NCBI RefSeq assembly: GCF_002632725.1
Contig: NZ_NJAI01000004.1
Coordinates: 138,439-199,324 of the forward strand
From: Xenorhabdus hominickii
Lineage (GTDB): Bacteria; Pseudomonadota; Gammaproteobacteria; Enterobacterales; Enterobacteriaceae
Direction of reading: 5' to 3'
Length of the DNA stretch: 60,886 bases
The translations under genes and the position numbers were made by a program. The notes under the pieces are model-generated. The model did no database searches. It saw only the letters and a program-made list of their open reading frames with translations, and was not told where the DNA came from. Below are positions 38,530 through 47,006 of this stretch, one piece after another. Position 1 is the first letter of the stretch. Each line of letters begins with the position of its first letter.

Positions 38530-38543
38530 TAAGAATATTCTTA
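38530..38543. promoter_or_regulatory. RcsAB box in the flhDC promoter
   Basis: TAAGAATATTCTTA is a perfect palindrome and matches the RcsAB consensus TAAGAATATTCCTA at 13 of 14 positions. In E. coli the flhDC RcsAB box lies just downstream of the transcription start and represses motility under envelope stress. Here its centre is 83 bp from that of the CRP site, as in E. coli. Confidence 0.8.
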
Positions 38544-38611
38544 ATGCTAATTAACTTTACTCCTGAATCATCAACTTATACAACGGAGAATATATGTCAT
38601 TTTAAATACTA

Positions 38612-38627
38612 TGTGATCATCATCACA
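38612..38627. promoter_or_regulatory. CRP-cAMP site of the flhDC promoter
   Basis: TGTGA-TCATCA-TCACA is a perfect palindromic CRP consensus. It lies about 330 bp upstream of the flhD start. By analogy with E. coli, where CRP binds near -71.5, transcription would begin close to 38548. Confidence 0.8.
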
Positions 38628-39846
38628 AAACAGATACTTTTTATTATGATTCTCGCTCATTAACTATTCAAGCAATAGAAAACTAAAAATAGTCTACAAT
38701 TAATAAGTTAAATTATCTAAATAAAAACATTAGGGATTGTTTTTTGTTTTATTCGATCTATTAAACTTACAAATCCAAAATAACGATAAAAAATCTTCCC
38801 TTTAGCTAAATTAACAACATCTTAGTAAAATTTGCCTCTTGATAATTCAGGTAGGTACCCATCTTCCACTACAACCTGATTTAAATCATAGTTGGGCCAA
38901 ATTTATTAATTATATGTGAACACTAGTTATTAAAAAGCTACCAGTCTGATCATTTTTAGTTTACGATCGTCTTTTTTTTACACTGCAACAAGAGTGTAAA
39001 TTATCCACTTTGAACACAAATATCACACAGATCACAAAAATAAGATAAAATATAGTATGGTGTTGAAATAAAAAACATATGTATCCTTGCCTTCCTGAAA
39101 GCACAGCCAGCAACACTTTGCTAACTCAATAAAACTTATGCCTCATAAGAGATATCAAAGCCACTTCAAACCAAAACAATACATAAATTTATCTAAACAT
39201 AAAAAACACATATACAGCCTAAATGTGACATAAATTTAACGAAATTTTTGTTAGAGATTATTTCCCCTTATCGACAAGCCCACACAAGCAAATCATAAAT
39301 AAATCTTATTAAAAAAAACTTATTCCACCAGTAAAATGTTAAGTTTAATAAATATTTTTAGTAAAACTCCAGCACCTTATAGGCTGTAGTAAAATTCAGA
39401 AACTAAACAAACTATTGACTAAAAATTAACTACTTAAATAACAAAAAACATAGATATAAAATCACTACTAAATGTAAATTTAGTAACAGTTTATTATTGC
39501 ATAAGTCCTAATAAAAAAATAAATAGATATTTAGGCGAAAATAAATAATAGAAATAGATAAAATAAATATAAAAAATAAATTTACCCTACTGAACTTAAA
39601 ACTCCAGTAGCAATAGTTCATTTAATTCAGCGTTTAAAATAAAAAAAATAACAGGTAAATATAACGCTATTACTTCCTTAAATTAATTTGCCAATGTGAT
39701 AGGAGGTTCATATTCAAAGAATAACATCAATACCTATTCTAAATATTTGCAAAAAATTCACCATAAGGAGAGTTATAAAGGCAGGTTTTTTATGTGGGTT
39801 AATCCCTTAACCTATACAGAATAAAATTTTAAGTAATGAGAATTAT

Positions 39847-41460
39847 TTACAACCATCTACCAAATCGATAGATGTAAAATCTTTTCATCATTTGGATGAT
39901 GATACAGTAACTTATTAATATCCCAATTAGCCATGAAAAATATTCCCATAGCAATGGCTGTAATCCAATTAACATATCAAAAGGTGAAAATGGAATGTAA
40001 ATACCTAGCATAATTATTATTAATGTCATTAATCAAGACAGGTAACGTAGCCGTACTTTGTACAAAAGGAGCCTTTTATGTGCTCAACATATGCACAAGC
40101 AATATCTGTGACAGTAGCCATTAAACAAAATATCCCAATTTAAATATGGCCTGATGCTTTACACTGTTCGCTGTAAATACGTACCACATCATGACATAAA
40201 CCATAATGAGGAAGATAGACGATGTGGATCCAAGCCAGAGTATAAAACATCCGATATGCTCTGAATCCCACTTACAGAGCTTTTTCAAAAAATTCTTTAT
40301 CTTTTCTGTCTTATAGTAAAGACGCAGTGAAATATCGTACATTAGGTTTTGTACAAGCAAATGAATGGATAACATCGGTAAAAATGGAATAAATGCACTG
40401 ACAACCAATACAGAAAATACGTTTCCAAAATTCGGTTTGGCTGTCATATTTAAATACTTAATAATATCCCCAAACGTTTCCCTTCTCTTAATTATCCCAC
40501 CTCTAATACCATGAGATTTTTATCAAGAGGAATGATATCTGCTGACTCTTTTGCGATATCCGTCGCAGTATCAACTAAAATTCCAACATCAGTATCCCGT
40601 AATACCAGAGCATTATTTATTCCATCGCCAAAAAAACCAACTGTGTGACCATTATTTTACAATATCTTTAAAATGTGTGATCTTTGCGATGAGTTAACTT
40701 ACAAAAGACAGACTTTAATTCCACTTCTTTTGAAAGGTCTTCATCACTCATAGGTTCAATATTAGAACCAATAAGAATATTTCCAGAATCTAAACCTACT
40801 GCACGGCAAATTTTAGCGGTCATGGCAGGATTATCTCCGGTAACTAACTTAACCAAAATACCATTTTTTCTTAATGCTGAAATCGCTATTGCTGCATCAT
40901 CTTTTGGTAGTTCTAGAAATGTTAATAAACCTTATAGTGCCATTTCCTTTTCATCAGTCACAGAAAGCGGATGTTTCACTTCATCAAGACTTAACTCCCT
41001 TATCGTTAAGATTAACACCCTGAAACCTCGTTAGTTATAGTTACTAACTAATTCCCTTGCATTGTTGTGACTTCTTTCAGTAAGAGAAATAATTTTCTCC
41101 TTTGCCTTTATATAGAAGTAAACTGATAGCATTTTCTCTACGGTACCTTTGCAGATTAATTGGTATTTTTTATACAAATCACGTACAGAAATTGATAATC
41201 TACGTCTAACAAAATCCAAAGGTAACTCATCAATTTTTCTGTAGCTGCGAAGAAAATCGATGTCTAAATTTTCTCTGCTATACCTGACAATCGCTTGATC
41301 CGTTAGATCCTTGGTACCACTTTGATAGAGGCTGTTTAATTTAACCAAGCCTCAAACCTACCAGGTGAATGACATCAGTGCTACTCAATAACTGCAACCT
41401 AACACCTAATCCATCGAGTGCTTGTAAGCTTAACGTCCTTACCAAAATTTCATCATTTAT
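39847..41460 (-). pseudogene. mgtB: Decayed Mg2+-transporting P-type ATPase (mgtB/mgtA-like)
   Basis: Consecutive minus-strand fragments in different frames read through the second half of an MgtA/MgtB ATPase. They are: GRFEAWLNSLYQSGTKDLTDQAIVRYS and PLDFVRRRLSISV (nucleotide-binding domain), VKLVTGDNPAMTAKICRAVGLDSGNILIGS..., GFFGDGIN with [24 protein letters not shown] (hinge), NFGNVFSVLVVSAFIPFLPMLSIHLLVQNLMYD (TM5-6) and LGIYIPFSPFDMLIGLQPL...YFSWLIGI (TM9-10). Stops and frameshifts separate them, and the P-loop/phosphorylation half is missing. An mgtC fragment just upstream points to mgtB rather than mgtA. Confidence 0.88.
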
Positions 41461-41526
41461 GTCGTAAATAATATATGGATTTTATAACGCGGTTCTAAAT
41501 CCAAGGCTTGTTGCTGTGATTAGGCA

Positions 41527-41718
41527 TTAATTCACTGTACGGCTTGACACCAAATGCATTGTTTTCAATCCTGCCATACGTTGATACCATTGACACTCCG
41601 CTCCGATCAAAACCCCGAAGCACAATGCGGGCAGTAACAGTAAATGAACAGCAACAGATGTTAACAACCTGGTATCCCCCATATCATCAAATGGATAAAT
41701 ACATCCTTTACTCTTCAA
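41527..41718 (-). pseudogene. mgtC: MgtC/SapB N-terminal fragment
   Basis: The 63-codon frame ends with HLLLLPALCFGVLIGAECQWYQRMAGLKTMHLVSS, matching the first 50 residues of MgtC (LLGALIGAERQWRQRMAGLRTNALV). The rest of the roughly 230-residue protein is gone. The first 25 residues look unrelated. MgtC is a membrane protein for growth in low Mg2+ and in host cells. Together with the ATPase remnant it marks a former mgtCB operon. Confidence 0.75.
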
Positions 41719-42367
41719 GTTAGTGCTTGATTAATTATGCCTGACTTAAAATTTGTTGGGTCCAAAGAGTTATGTACAATAGTGGATTTATTCGGTTGAC
41801 TTTATTGGCTGAAATTCTATTGATTGAATGGCTAAAAGCAGTTTTTATACAGCGACTAAAACTCCTCCACTTGTTGTGTATAAGGAATTTAACTACTTGG
41901 AAACCATTCATAGTTAAATTAACGAGCAATAAATAACCTGAAGAGAGGGGCTATTCATCATACATAGAAATTGAGATGATAAATATTTAATTCGATTTAA
42001 TGATTTTAATATTCCCGAAAGGAATAAATAATGGACATATAACCACAACATACATACTCCAACATACCTTAATTTTCTTCGGGTAAGTACAAGCTTATAA
42101 AGTGAAGTAGCATTACCCACCTGTTTAGATAAGTAGCAAATCGAAAGGAATGAACCGCTTACTGATTACTTTTTATTTAGACTAAAACGTTGGCTGTCCA
42201 ATTGATAGTTTTCCAAAAAAATTGCTATTTCATTAAAAAGCAACAATGCTATAAATATTTTAGCATTCAATTGTGATGGGTTCTGATTAATGCTCATTTA
42301 TTTCCATTGAGTTATTTTAACTCAACAAAAAGTAACCAATGAAACTATTTTCCTGTGTATAATACTA
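41719..42367. other. AT-rich spacer upstream of the mgtC remnant
   Basis: About 650 bp. Short minus-strand frames of 64-68 codons exist but have no recognisable content, no good ribosome site and AT-driven composition. They may include the old mgtC leader. I cannot support a gene. Confidence 0.45.
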
Positions 42368-42511
42368 TATACCCATTAAATTTAGAATAATACCAAAATA
42401 GTCATTGATTGAATTGCCAAAAATATGGCTAACCGTGTAATTAAAAACGGTGATCGGTGATTAAAATGAATCTGTGTAACTAACAAAGAGATAACATGAA
42501 AGATGAAAGAA
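42368..42511 (+). repeat. Interspersed repeat family A, degenerate copy
   Basis: It begins TATACCCATTAAATTT and ends GTAACTAACAAAG-GATAACATGAAAGATGA, parallel to TATACTCAATGGATTTC and GTAACTAACAAAGTTGCAACTTGAAAGACGA at 55910-56033. The centre is strongly diverged. Confidence 0.4.
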
Positions 42512-42521
42512 ATAAAAAAAC

Positions 42522-42556
42522 AAAAAGCCCGCTAGGGCATATTGACCTAGCGAGCT
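42522..42556 (-). terminator. Rho-independent terminator of the cold-shock gene
   Basis: On the minus strand AAGCTCGCTAGG and CCTAGCGGGCTT form the stem with a loop of about 10 bases, followed by TTTGTTTTTT. It lies 23 bp after the gene's stop. Confidence 0.88.
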
Positions 42557-42578
42557 TAGAATAAGGCTTAAAGGCTAA

Positions 42579-42791
42579 TTAGATAGCAGTTACGTTTGCT
42601 GCTGCTGGGCCTTTGGCACCATTCTCAATGGTGAATTCTACATTCTGGCCTTCTGCCAGAGTTTTGAAGCCGTTACCTTGAATGGCAGAGAAGTGTACGA
42701 ATACGTCTTTGCTACCATCAGCTGGAGTGATGAAACCAAAGCCTTTAGACTCGTTGAACCACTTCACTTGACCTTTCATTTTGTCAGACAT
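42579..42791 (-). CDS. cspC: Cold-shock-domain protein, CspC/CspE type
   Basis: 70 residues, one cold-shock domain. The RNA-binding motifs KGFGFI (RNP1) and VFVHF (RNP2) are present. [48 protein letters not shown] matches CspC of E. coli more closely than CspE. It binds single-stranded nucleic acid and acts as an RNA chaperone and antiterminator. Single gene with its own terminator. Confidence 0.93.
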   Translation of the reverse strand: MSDKMKGQVKWFNESKGFGFITPADGSKDVFVHFSAIQGNGFKTLAEGQNVEFTIENGAKGPAAANVTAI

Positions 42792-43281
42792 TTGACTTTC
42801 CTATATATCAAAAAAAACTCGCCACCTCGGGCATGTGTTGGCCAGTATCAGCTATTACTTATGGAGGCACTAAGAAGGAAACGGTCAACAAAGGCTACCA
42901 GAGATAGCACTTACACATAACTCATTAACTCAAGATGTCGTACATAAAGTAGGTCTGTTAATCAGGCCAAACGCATTAACGCATTAACGCACTCGAATAG
43001 CAACCTTTTTATGTATTATCGTTTTAAAAAAACCGTACATGCTCAATATTAGAACAAAATAGCATAATAAAAACGTGTTTTTATAATTTTATTTGATTTA
43101 TTCAACTTTTGTCTTAGCGAAAATACTGATATCTATTGACAGCAATAACAATTTTGCAAATAAATTAAAGTAATTGCTATACAGATGTGTGTTACGGGCA
43201 TGCTAACCTTGAAAAGGACACAGTTTTCAAGGTTAGCATGCTTTTTACAACACTTTTCGACAAAATAAGTGGGTTAGTATA
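42792..43281. other. Spacer between divergent cspC and ylaC with an orphan terminator
   Basis: About 490 bp without a coding gene. It carries the cspC promoter/leader on the minus strand and, at 43198-43246, a strong plus-strand terminator hairpin. A TTGACA element at 43136-43141 could drive a short transcript into it. Confidence 0.55.
43136..43246 (+). ncRNA. Candidate small RNA or ylaC attenuator ending in a strong terminator
   Basis: GCATGCTAACCTTGAAAA (43198-43215) and its exact complement (43224-43241) form an 18-bp perfect stem with loop GGACACAG, followed by TTTTTAC. No plus-strand gene lies upstream. TTGACA at 43136, or an extended -10-like TGCTATACA near 43175, could start a transcript of 55-80 nt. 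It ends 36 bp before ylaC, so it is either an sRNA terminator or a transcription attenuator for ylaC. It is visible only as sequence; expression is unknown. Confidence 0.4.
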
Positions 43282-43791
43282 ATGAACATCATCAAACAAA
43301 TATTGATTCAAGATCTTGAGCGGATTAATCTTAAAGAGCACCGTGATGGTAAGATACGCTTCAACAGCGGTTTTATCAGTCATCACCCATACCTGTGTCT
43401 GGCGATGGTTATCTCTTATGCTTTTCTTGCCATGCTCATGTGGTATGCGCCCTATTTTGGTGCTTGGTCTCTTTTTGCATTTACCATAACTTTTATCGCT
43501 ATGGCAGCCGTTCTGCTATTTGATATCAAACCAATCTATCATTTCGAAGACATTGACGTACTCGATTTACGTGTATGTTATAATGGTGAGTGGTTCGTCA
43601 ACGAGCCTGTGTCTGAAAACGCCATTAATAAAATTCTCGCTCATCCTCGCGTACCCAATGAAGTCAAAAATGACATCAAACATATCATCAAGAGGAAACA
43701 CGTGATTTGTTTTTATGATGTGTTTATGATCGCCTGCTCAGAACAGTCGCCCTATACTCACCCTATCAATATGGTGAAAAAAAGCGCGTAA
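43282..43791 (+). CDS. ylaC: YlaC family inner-membrane protein
   Basis: 169 residues. Two adjacent membrane helices (about residues 37-56 and 60-80) are followed by the family motif FEDIDVLDLRVCYNGEWFVNEPVS and ILAHPRVPNEVK...IIKRKHVICFYDVFMIA. These match YlaC of E. coli along most of its length. The function is unknown. It stands alone behind a strong hairpin and ahead of the tRNA-Asn genes. Confidence 0.85.
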   Translation: MNIIKQILIQDLERINLKEHRDGKIRFNSGFISHHPYLCLAMVISYAFLAMLMWYAPYFGAWSLFAFTITFIAMAAVLLFDIKPIYHFEDIDVLDLRVCYNGEWFVNEPVSENAINKILAHPRVPNEVKNDIKHIIKRKHVICFYDVFMIACSEQSPYTHPINMVKKSA

Positions 43792-43866
43792 ATTCAATGA
43801 GGTAGTATAATGATGATACAATTCGCTTATATGATGAGCAAACAATAAAAAAACAGGCTTTTTTCG

Positions 43867-43895
43867 TTGACACTATTCAAGTTCATCGCTAGTAT
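43867..43895 (+). promoter_or_regulatory. Sigma-70 promoter of tRNA-Asn copy 1
   Basis: TTGACA at 43867-43872, 17-bp spacer, TAGTAT at 43890-43895, then a GC-rich discriminator (TCGCCGCG), the pattern of stringently controlled stable-RNA promoters. Confidence 0.75.
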
Positions 43896-43922
43896 TCGCC
43901 GCGTTCTCAGGAACAGAGCAAT

Positions 43923-43998
43923 TCCTCCATAGTTCAGTCGGTAGAACGGCGGACTGTTAATCCGTATGTCGCTGGTTCGAGTCCAGCTGGAGGAGCCA
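43923..43998 (+). tRNA. tRNA-Asn (GTT), copy 1
   Basis: A 76-base cloverleaf including the encoded CCA. The acceptor arm TCCTCCA pairs with TGGAGGA, the anticodon loop CTGTTAA has anticodon GTT, and the T arm holds GGTTCGAGTCC. The four copies in this region are identical. Confidence 0.98.
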
Positions 43999-44073
43999 AA
44001 TTCAAAACATTTTGCACAAATCAATTGTACGAGATGTGAAAAACAAGCTAAGTTTCTTAGCGAAAATAGTTTA

Positions 44074-44104
44074 TAGCGGCTTCCAATCAGGGAGCCGCTT
44101 TTTT
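44074..44104 (+). terminator. Terminator after tRNA-Asn copy 1
   Basis: AGCGGCT and AGCCGCT form the stem around a loop of about 11 bases, followed by TTTTTTT. It is about 75 bp after the tRNA. Confidence 0.8.
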
Positions 44105-44304
44105 TATTTCTCATTATTTGATCTCAGTAACTCCTTACTATTTCACTACTATCTCACTACAATTCGAAATCGATTAGGCCTGAACCCTACACATCTACAT
44201 ATGAATACGCTCCTGATGAATGAGTTATGTTTTCATCAAAAGCCAGGAAAAATCATTAAGTTGAGTGCAATTTAGACGCTTGAGCTTATTTTCCTTTTTT
44301 TCTC

Positions 44305-44334
44305 TTTACAACCTTTGAACATAACATGTATTAT
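44305..44334 (+). promoter_or_regulatory. Sigma-70 promoter of tRNA-Asn copy 2
   Basis: TTTACA at 44305-44310, an 18-bp spacer and TATTAT at 44329-44334, followed by the GC-rich CCGCCCCG. The downstream GTTCTCAGGAACA segment also precedes copy 1. Confidence 0.65.
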
Positions 44335-44361
44335 CCGCCCCGTTCTCAGGAACAAGTCAAT

Positions 44362-44437
44362 TCCTCCATAGTTCAGTCGGTAGAACGGCGGACTGTTAAT
44401 CCGTATGTCGCTGGTTCGAGTCCAGCTGGAGGAGCCA
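44362..44437 (+). tRNA. tRNA-Asn (GTT), copy 2
   Basis: 76 bases, identical to the first copy, anticodon GTT, encoded CCA. It opens the first of two 340-bp tandem units. Confidence 0.98.
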
Positions 44438-44446
44438 GATATTCTG

Positions 44447-44480
44447 AAAACCCCGATTAGTAAAATTAATCGGGGTTTTT
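44447..44480 (+). terminator. Terminator after tRNA-Asn copy 2
   Basis: AAAACCCCGATTA and TAATCGGGGTTTT form a 13-bp stem that ends in a T run. A nearly identical hairpin follows copy 3. Confidence 0.9.
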
Positions 44481-44653
44481 GCTTTCTTTAGCCTTCACTC
44501 TTTTACCCTTGCTTCCTGATTTGTATTGTTCTTCTGCACTCCGGTTTTGTCTTTCTTTTGCCGATTTTCTCTCCAAATAGCTATCATAAAGTTCAAAAAA
44601 AGCCCACTTAGTACACATTAACAGCAAACAAACTGTTATTGTTATTTTCTACT

Positions 44654-44682
44654 TTGACAAAGATAAAAAGTACCGTTAATAT
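44654..44682 (+). promoter_or_regulatory. Sigma-70 promoter of tRNA-Asn copy 3
   Basis: TTGACA at 44654-44659, 17-bp spacer, TAATAT at 44677-44682, GC-rich discriminator. Confidence 0.8.
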
Positions 44683-44701
44683 TCACCCGTCTTAAAGGAG
44701 T

Positions 44702-44777
44702 TCCTCCATAGTTCAGTCGGTAGAACGGCGGACTGTTAATCCGTATGTCGCTGGTTCGAGTCCAGCTGGAGGAGCCA
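44702..44777 (+). tRNA. tRNA-Asn (GTT), copy 3
   Basis: 76 bases, identical to the other copies, anticodon GTT, encoded CCA. Confidence 0.98.
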
Positions 44778-44786
44778 GATATTCTG

Positions 44787-44820
44787 AAAACCCCGATTAG
44801 TTTTACTAATCGGGGTTTTT
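44787..44820 (+). terminator. Terminator after tRNA-Asn copy 3
   Basis: AAAACCCCGATTAG and CTAATCGGGGTTTT form the stem and are followed by a T run. It is the duplicated partner of the hairpin at 44447; compensating changes in the loop keep it intact. Confidence 0.9.
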
Positions 44821-44992
44821 GCTTTCTTTAGCCTTCACTCTTTTACCCTTACTTCCTGATTTGTACTGTTCTTCTGCACTCCGGTTTTGTCTTTCTCTTG
44901 CCGACTTTCTCTCCAATTAGCCCTCAGAAAGTTCAAAAAAGCCCATTCAGTACACATTAACAGCAAACAAACTGTTATTGTTATTTTCTGCT

Positions 44993-45021
44993 TTGACAAA
45001 CATGAAAAGTATCGTTAATAT
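44993..45021 (+). promoter_or_regulatory. Sigma-70 promoter of tRNA-Asn copy 4
   Basis: TTGACA at 44993-44998, 17-bp spacer, TAATAT at 45016-45021, GC-rich discriminator. Confidence 0.8.
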
Positions 45022-45041
45022 TCGCTCCGTATTGAAGGAGT

Positions 45042-45117
45042 TCCTCCATAGTTCAGTCGGTAGAACGGCGGACTGTTAATCCGTATGTCGCTGGTTCGAG
45101 TCCAGCTGGAGGAGCCA
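45042..45117 (+). tRNA. tRNA-Asn (GTT), copy 4
   Basis: 76 bases, identical to the other copies. What follows it (AAATTCAATTC) differs from copies 2 and 3, so the duplication ends here. Confidence 0.98.
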
Positions 45118-45261
45118 AATTCAATTCACCCTCGTGTTTTTATTTTCCTTTTTTGATATGATCATTCCCTCTGAATACCCTAGTCTATATAGATCTAAAA
45201 TTTAATTTCAAAAAAAATAGCATTTTCTCATTCATTAATAGCTATTTAGCTATTTTCGTTT

Positions 45262-45335
45262 TATCATCCTCCTCCGGCTTAAGGAATGCTGAATCAGCAT
45301 CCATCATTTTCCATCCATATTCTGGAGCCGGTTCC
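45262..45335 (+). promoter_or_regulatory. pyrC promoter and pyrimidine-sensing leader
   Basis: TATCAT (-10) at 45262-45267 is followed six bases later by CCGG at 45274-45277, the start-site context of enterobacterial pyrC. The leader's CCGGCT can pair with AGCCGG in GGAGCCGG at 45324-45331, which contains the ribosome site of pyrC. In E. coli and Salmonella, transcripts begun at the C form this hairpin and block translation, while those begun at the G escape. The elements are seen; the mechanism is inferred by homology. A second small hairpin (GATGCTGA-type, 45286-45301) lies between. Confidence 0.72.
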
Positions 45336-46388
45336 ATGACTACCGAATCATATACAATTAAAATCCGCCGTCCTGACGACTGGCATGTCCATTTCCGCGA
45401 TGGTGATATGCTGAAAACCATTGTTCCTCATACCAGCCGTTTTTTTGGCCGAGCTATCGTCATGCCCAACCTTGTCCCTCCAGTGACAGATGTTGCCAGT
45501 GCCAAAGCTTATAAAGATCGGATAATCGCAGCTATTCCATCAGGTCATCATTTCCAACCGCTTATGACCTGTTATCTGACAGATTCAACGGCCAGTGACC
45601 AAATTGAAACGGGCTATAGAGAAGGTATTTTCACCGCCTGTAAACTGTACCCAGCCAATGCAACAACCAATTCCAGCCATGGCGTTTCTGATATCAAAAA
45701 AATCTATCCGTTATTAGAAACCATGGAAAAAATAGGAATGCCCCTGTTGGTTCATGGTGAAGTCACTGCTGCCCATATCGATATTTTTGACCGTGAAGCT
45801 CGATTTATCGAACAAGTAATGGAACCATTACGTAAGCAATTCTCTGAATTGAAAGTTGTTTTTGAGCATATTACAACTAAGGAAGCTGCAGAATACATTC
45901 TTGATGGTGATGATAAATTAGGTGCAACACTGACACCACAACACTTGATGTTTAATCGCAACCATATGTTAGTTGGTGGTATCCGCCCTCATCTTTACTG
46001 TTTACCTGTACTAAAACGCAATATTCATCAGGAAGCATTACGAGCAGCTGTTGCCAGTGGTTGTAACCGTTTCTTTCTGGGGACTGATTCTGCTCCCCAT
46101 GTTCTGCATCGCAAAGAATCATCTTGTGGTTGTGCTGGCGTTTTCAATGCTCCAACTGCTCTGGCCGCCTATGCCACTGTTTTTGAAGAGATGAATACAA
46201 TGGAACATTTTGAATCATTTTGTTCCCTAAATGGCCCAGCATTTTACGGCTTACCTGTAAATGATGAATTTATTGAACTCACACGTAAACCAAACCCTGT
46301 TGTTGAACATATTGAATGTGGTGATGAAAAATTAATTCCATTCCTTGCTGGAGAAGATGCCAGGTGGGATGTAAAGGTATGTGAGTAA
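45336..46388 (+). CDS. pyrC: Dihydroorotase PyrC
   Basis: 350 residues (E. coli 348). It closes carbamoyl-aspartate to dihydroorotate, the third step of pyrimidine synthesis. The zinc site is visible as [13 protein letters not shown] (HxH), [15 protein letters not shown] with the carboxylated Lys, PLLVHGEVT and [10 protein letters not shown]. The catalytic Asp lies in [10 protein letters not shown]. The gene has its own leader-controlled promoter. Confidence 0.97.
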   Translation: MTTESYTIKIRRPDDWHVHFRDGDMLKTIVPHTSRFFGRAIVMPNLVPPVTDVASAKAYKDRIIAAIPSGHHFQPLMTCYLTDSTASDQIETGYREGIFTACKLYPANATTNSSHGVSDIKKIYPLLETMEKIGMPLLVHGEVTAAHIDIFDREARFIEQVMEPLRKQFSELKVVFEHITTKEAAEYILDGDDKLGATLTPQHLMFNRNHMLVGGIRPHLYCLPVLKRNIHQEALRAAVASGCNRFFLGTDSAPHVLHRKESSCGCAGVFNAPTALAAYATVFEEMNTMEHFESFCSLNGPAFYGLPVNDEFIELTRKPNPVVEHIECGDEKLIPFLAGEDARWDVKVCE

Positions 46389-46631
46389 TTAATTCGCTAC
46401 TAATCTATAGGTGAACGTACGGAGATGGCTCTTTATTCCATTTCCGCGCGTTTTCCCTCACTAACAAATAGCAGTAATCAATTACAGTGATTTCCAGAAA
46501 AATCCCGTTCTTTTCCCTTCTTAGATTGCCAAAAAGGTTTATACTGCTACTGATTCATCCTAGATGAAGTCTCTTGCTCTTAGTCAATCATATATATCGT
46601 TAATGATGCTGTAGTCTGATTAGGAGGTTAT

Positions 46632-46886
46632 ATGGAAAGAAAAAATGAAATAATTCAAACTCATCCTGTTGTAGGCTGGGATATCAGTACTGTTGATGCC
46701 TATGATGCCATGATGATACGTCTTCATTACTCATCCTCCCAAGATCAAGCCACAGAAAATGTTAGTGTTGACAAAACATTGTGGTTAACGACAGGGGTGG
46801 CGAAACAACTCATCCTCATTTTACAGGCTGGGATTGAAAAGATAGAAGCATCAGAATACAGTCAGCTTGACCATATCAAACACTAA
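46632..46886 (+). CDS. bssS: BssS family biofilm/signalling regulator
   Basis: 84 residues. ERKNEIIQTHPVVGWDISTVDAYDAMMIRLHY and TLWLTTGVAKQLILILQAGIEKIE match BssS (YceP) of E. coli nearly throughout. That protein affects biofilm formation through indole and catabolite signalling. The neighbourhood pyrC-bssS recalls the E. coli order bssS-dinI-pyrC, though dinI is absent and the orientation differs. AGGAGG precedes the ATG. Confidence 0.9.
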   Translation: MERKNEIIQTHPVVGWDISTVDAYDAMMIRLHYSSSQDQATENVSVDKTLWLTTGVAKQLILILQAGIEKIEASEYSQLDHIKH

Positions 46887-46920
46887 CAACAGACTTAGAC
46901 TTAAGTGCTCCAAAAATATC

Positions 46921-46946
46921 TGGACACTCAATACGTTGAGTGTCCA
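46921..46946. terminator. Perfect hairpin between bssS and trhO
   Basis: TGGACACTCAA and TTGAGTGTCCA make an 11-bp perfect stem with a TACG loop. It is placed between two convergent genes, where a bidirectional terminator is expected, but no T run follows on either strand. Confidence 0.5.
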
Positions 46947-47006
46947 ATACTAATATTTGAACAAGTATCAGCCAGTAAAGCTGCAACTTAATAGATGTGA
47001 GGTATG

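Larger units (their letters stand above)
38288..39846. other. flhDC control region and long AT-rich spacer
   Basis: About 1.55 kb without any plausible gene. The 340 bp nearest flhD hold recognisable CRP and RcsAB sites. The remaining 1.2 kb are extremely AT-rich and may bind H-NS-type silencers; I see no clear coding remnant there. Its length is unusual even for enterobacterial flhDC promoters. Confidence 0.6.
44362..45041 (+). repeat. Two tandem 340-bp units, each tRNA-Asn plus spacer
   Basis: Units 44362-44701 and 44702-45041 have exactly the same length. Each contains the tRNA, a terminator, an AT-rich block and the promoter of the next tRNA. The 264-bp spacers differ at only a few scattered positions. 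They are the product of a recent tandem duplication, or are kept alike by gene conversion. Confidence 0.92.

Noticed and set aside
41735..42120. Two short minus-strand frames upstream of the mgtC fragment
   Set aside because: They show no match to MgtC, transposases or leader peptides that I can recognise and have no ribosome sites.
43827..44114. 95-codon minus-strand frame across the first tRNA-Asn
   Set aside because: It is antisense to a tRNA and a terminator. Such frames are a common artefact of tRNA genes.
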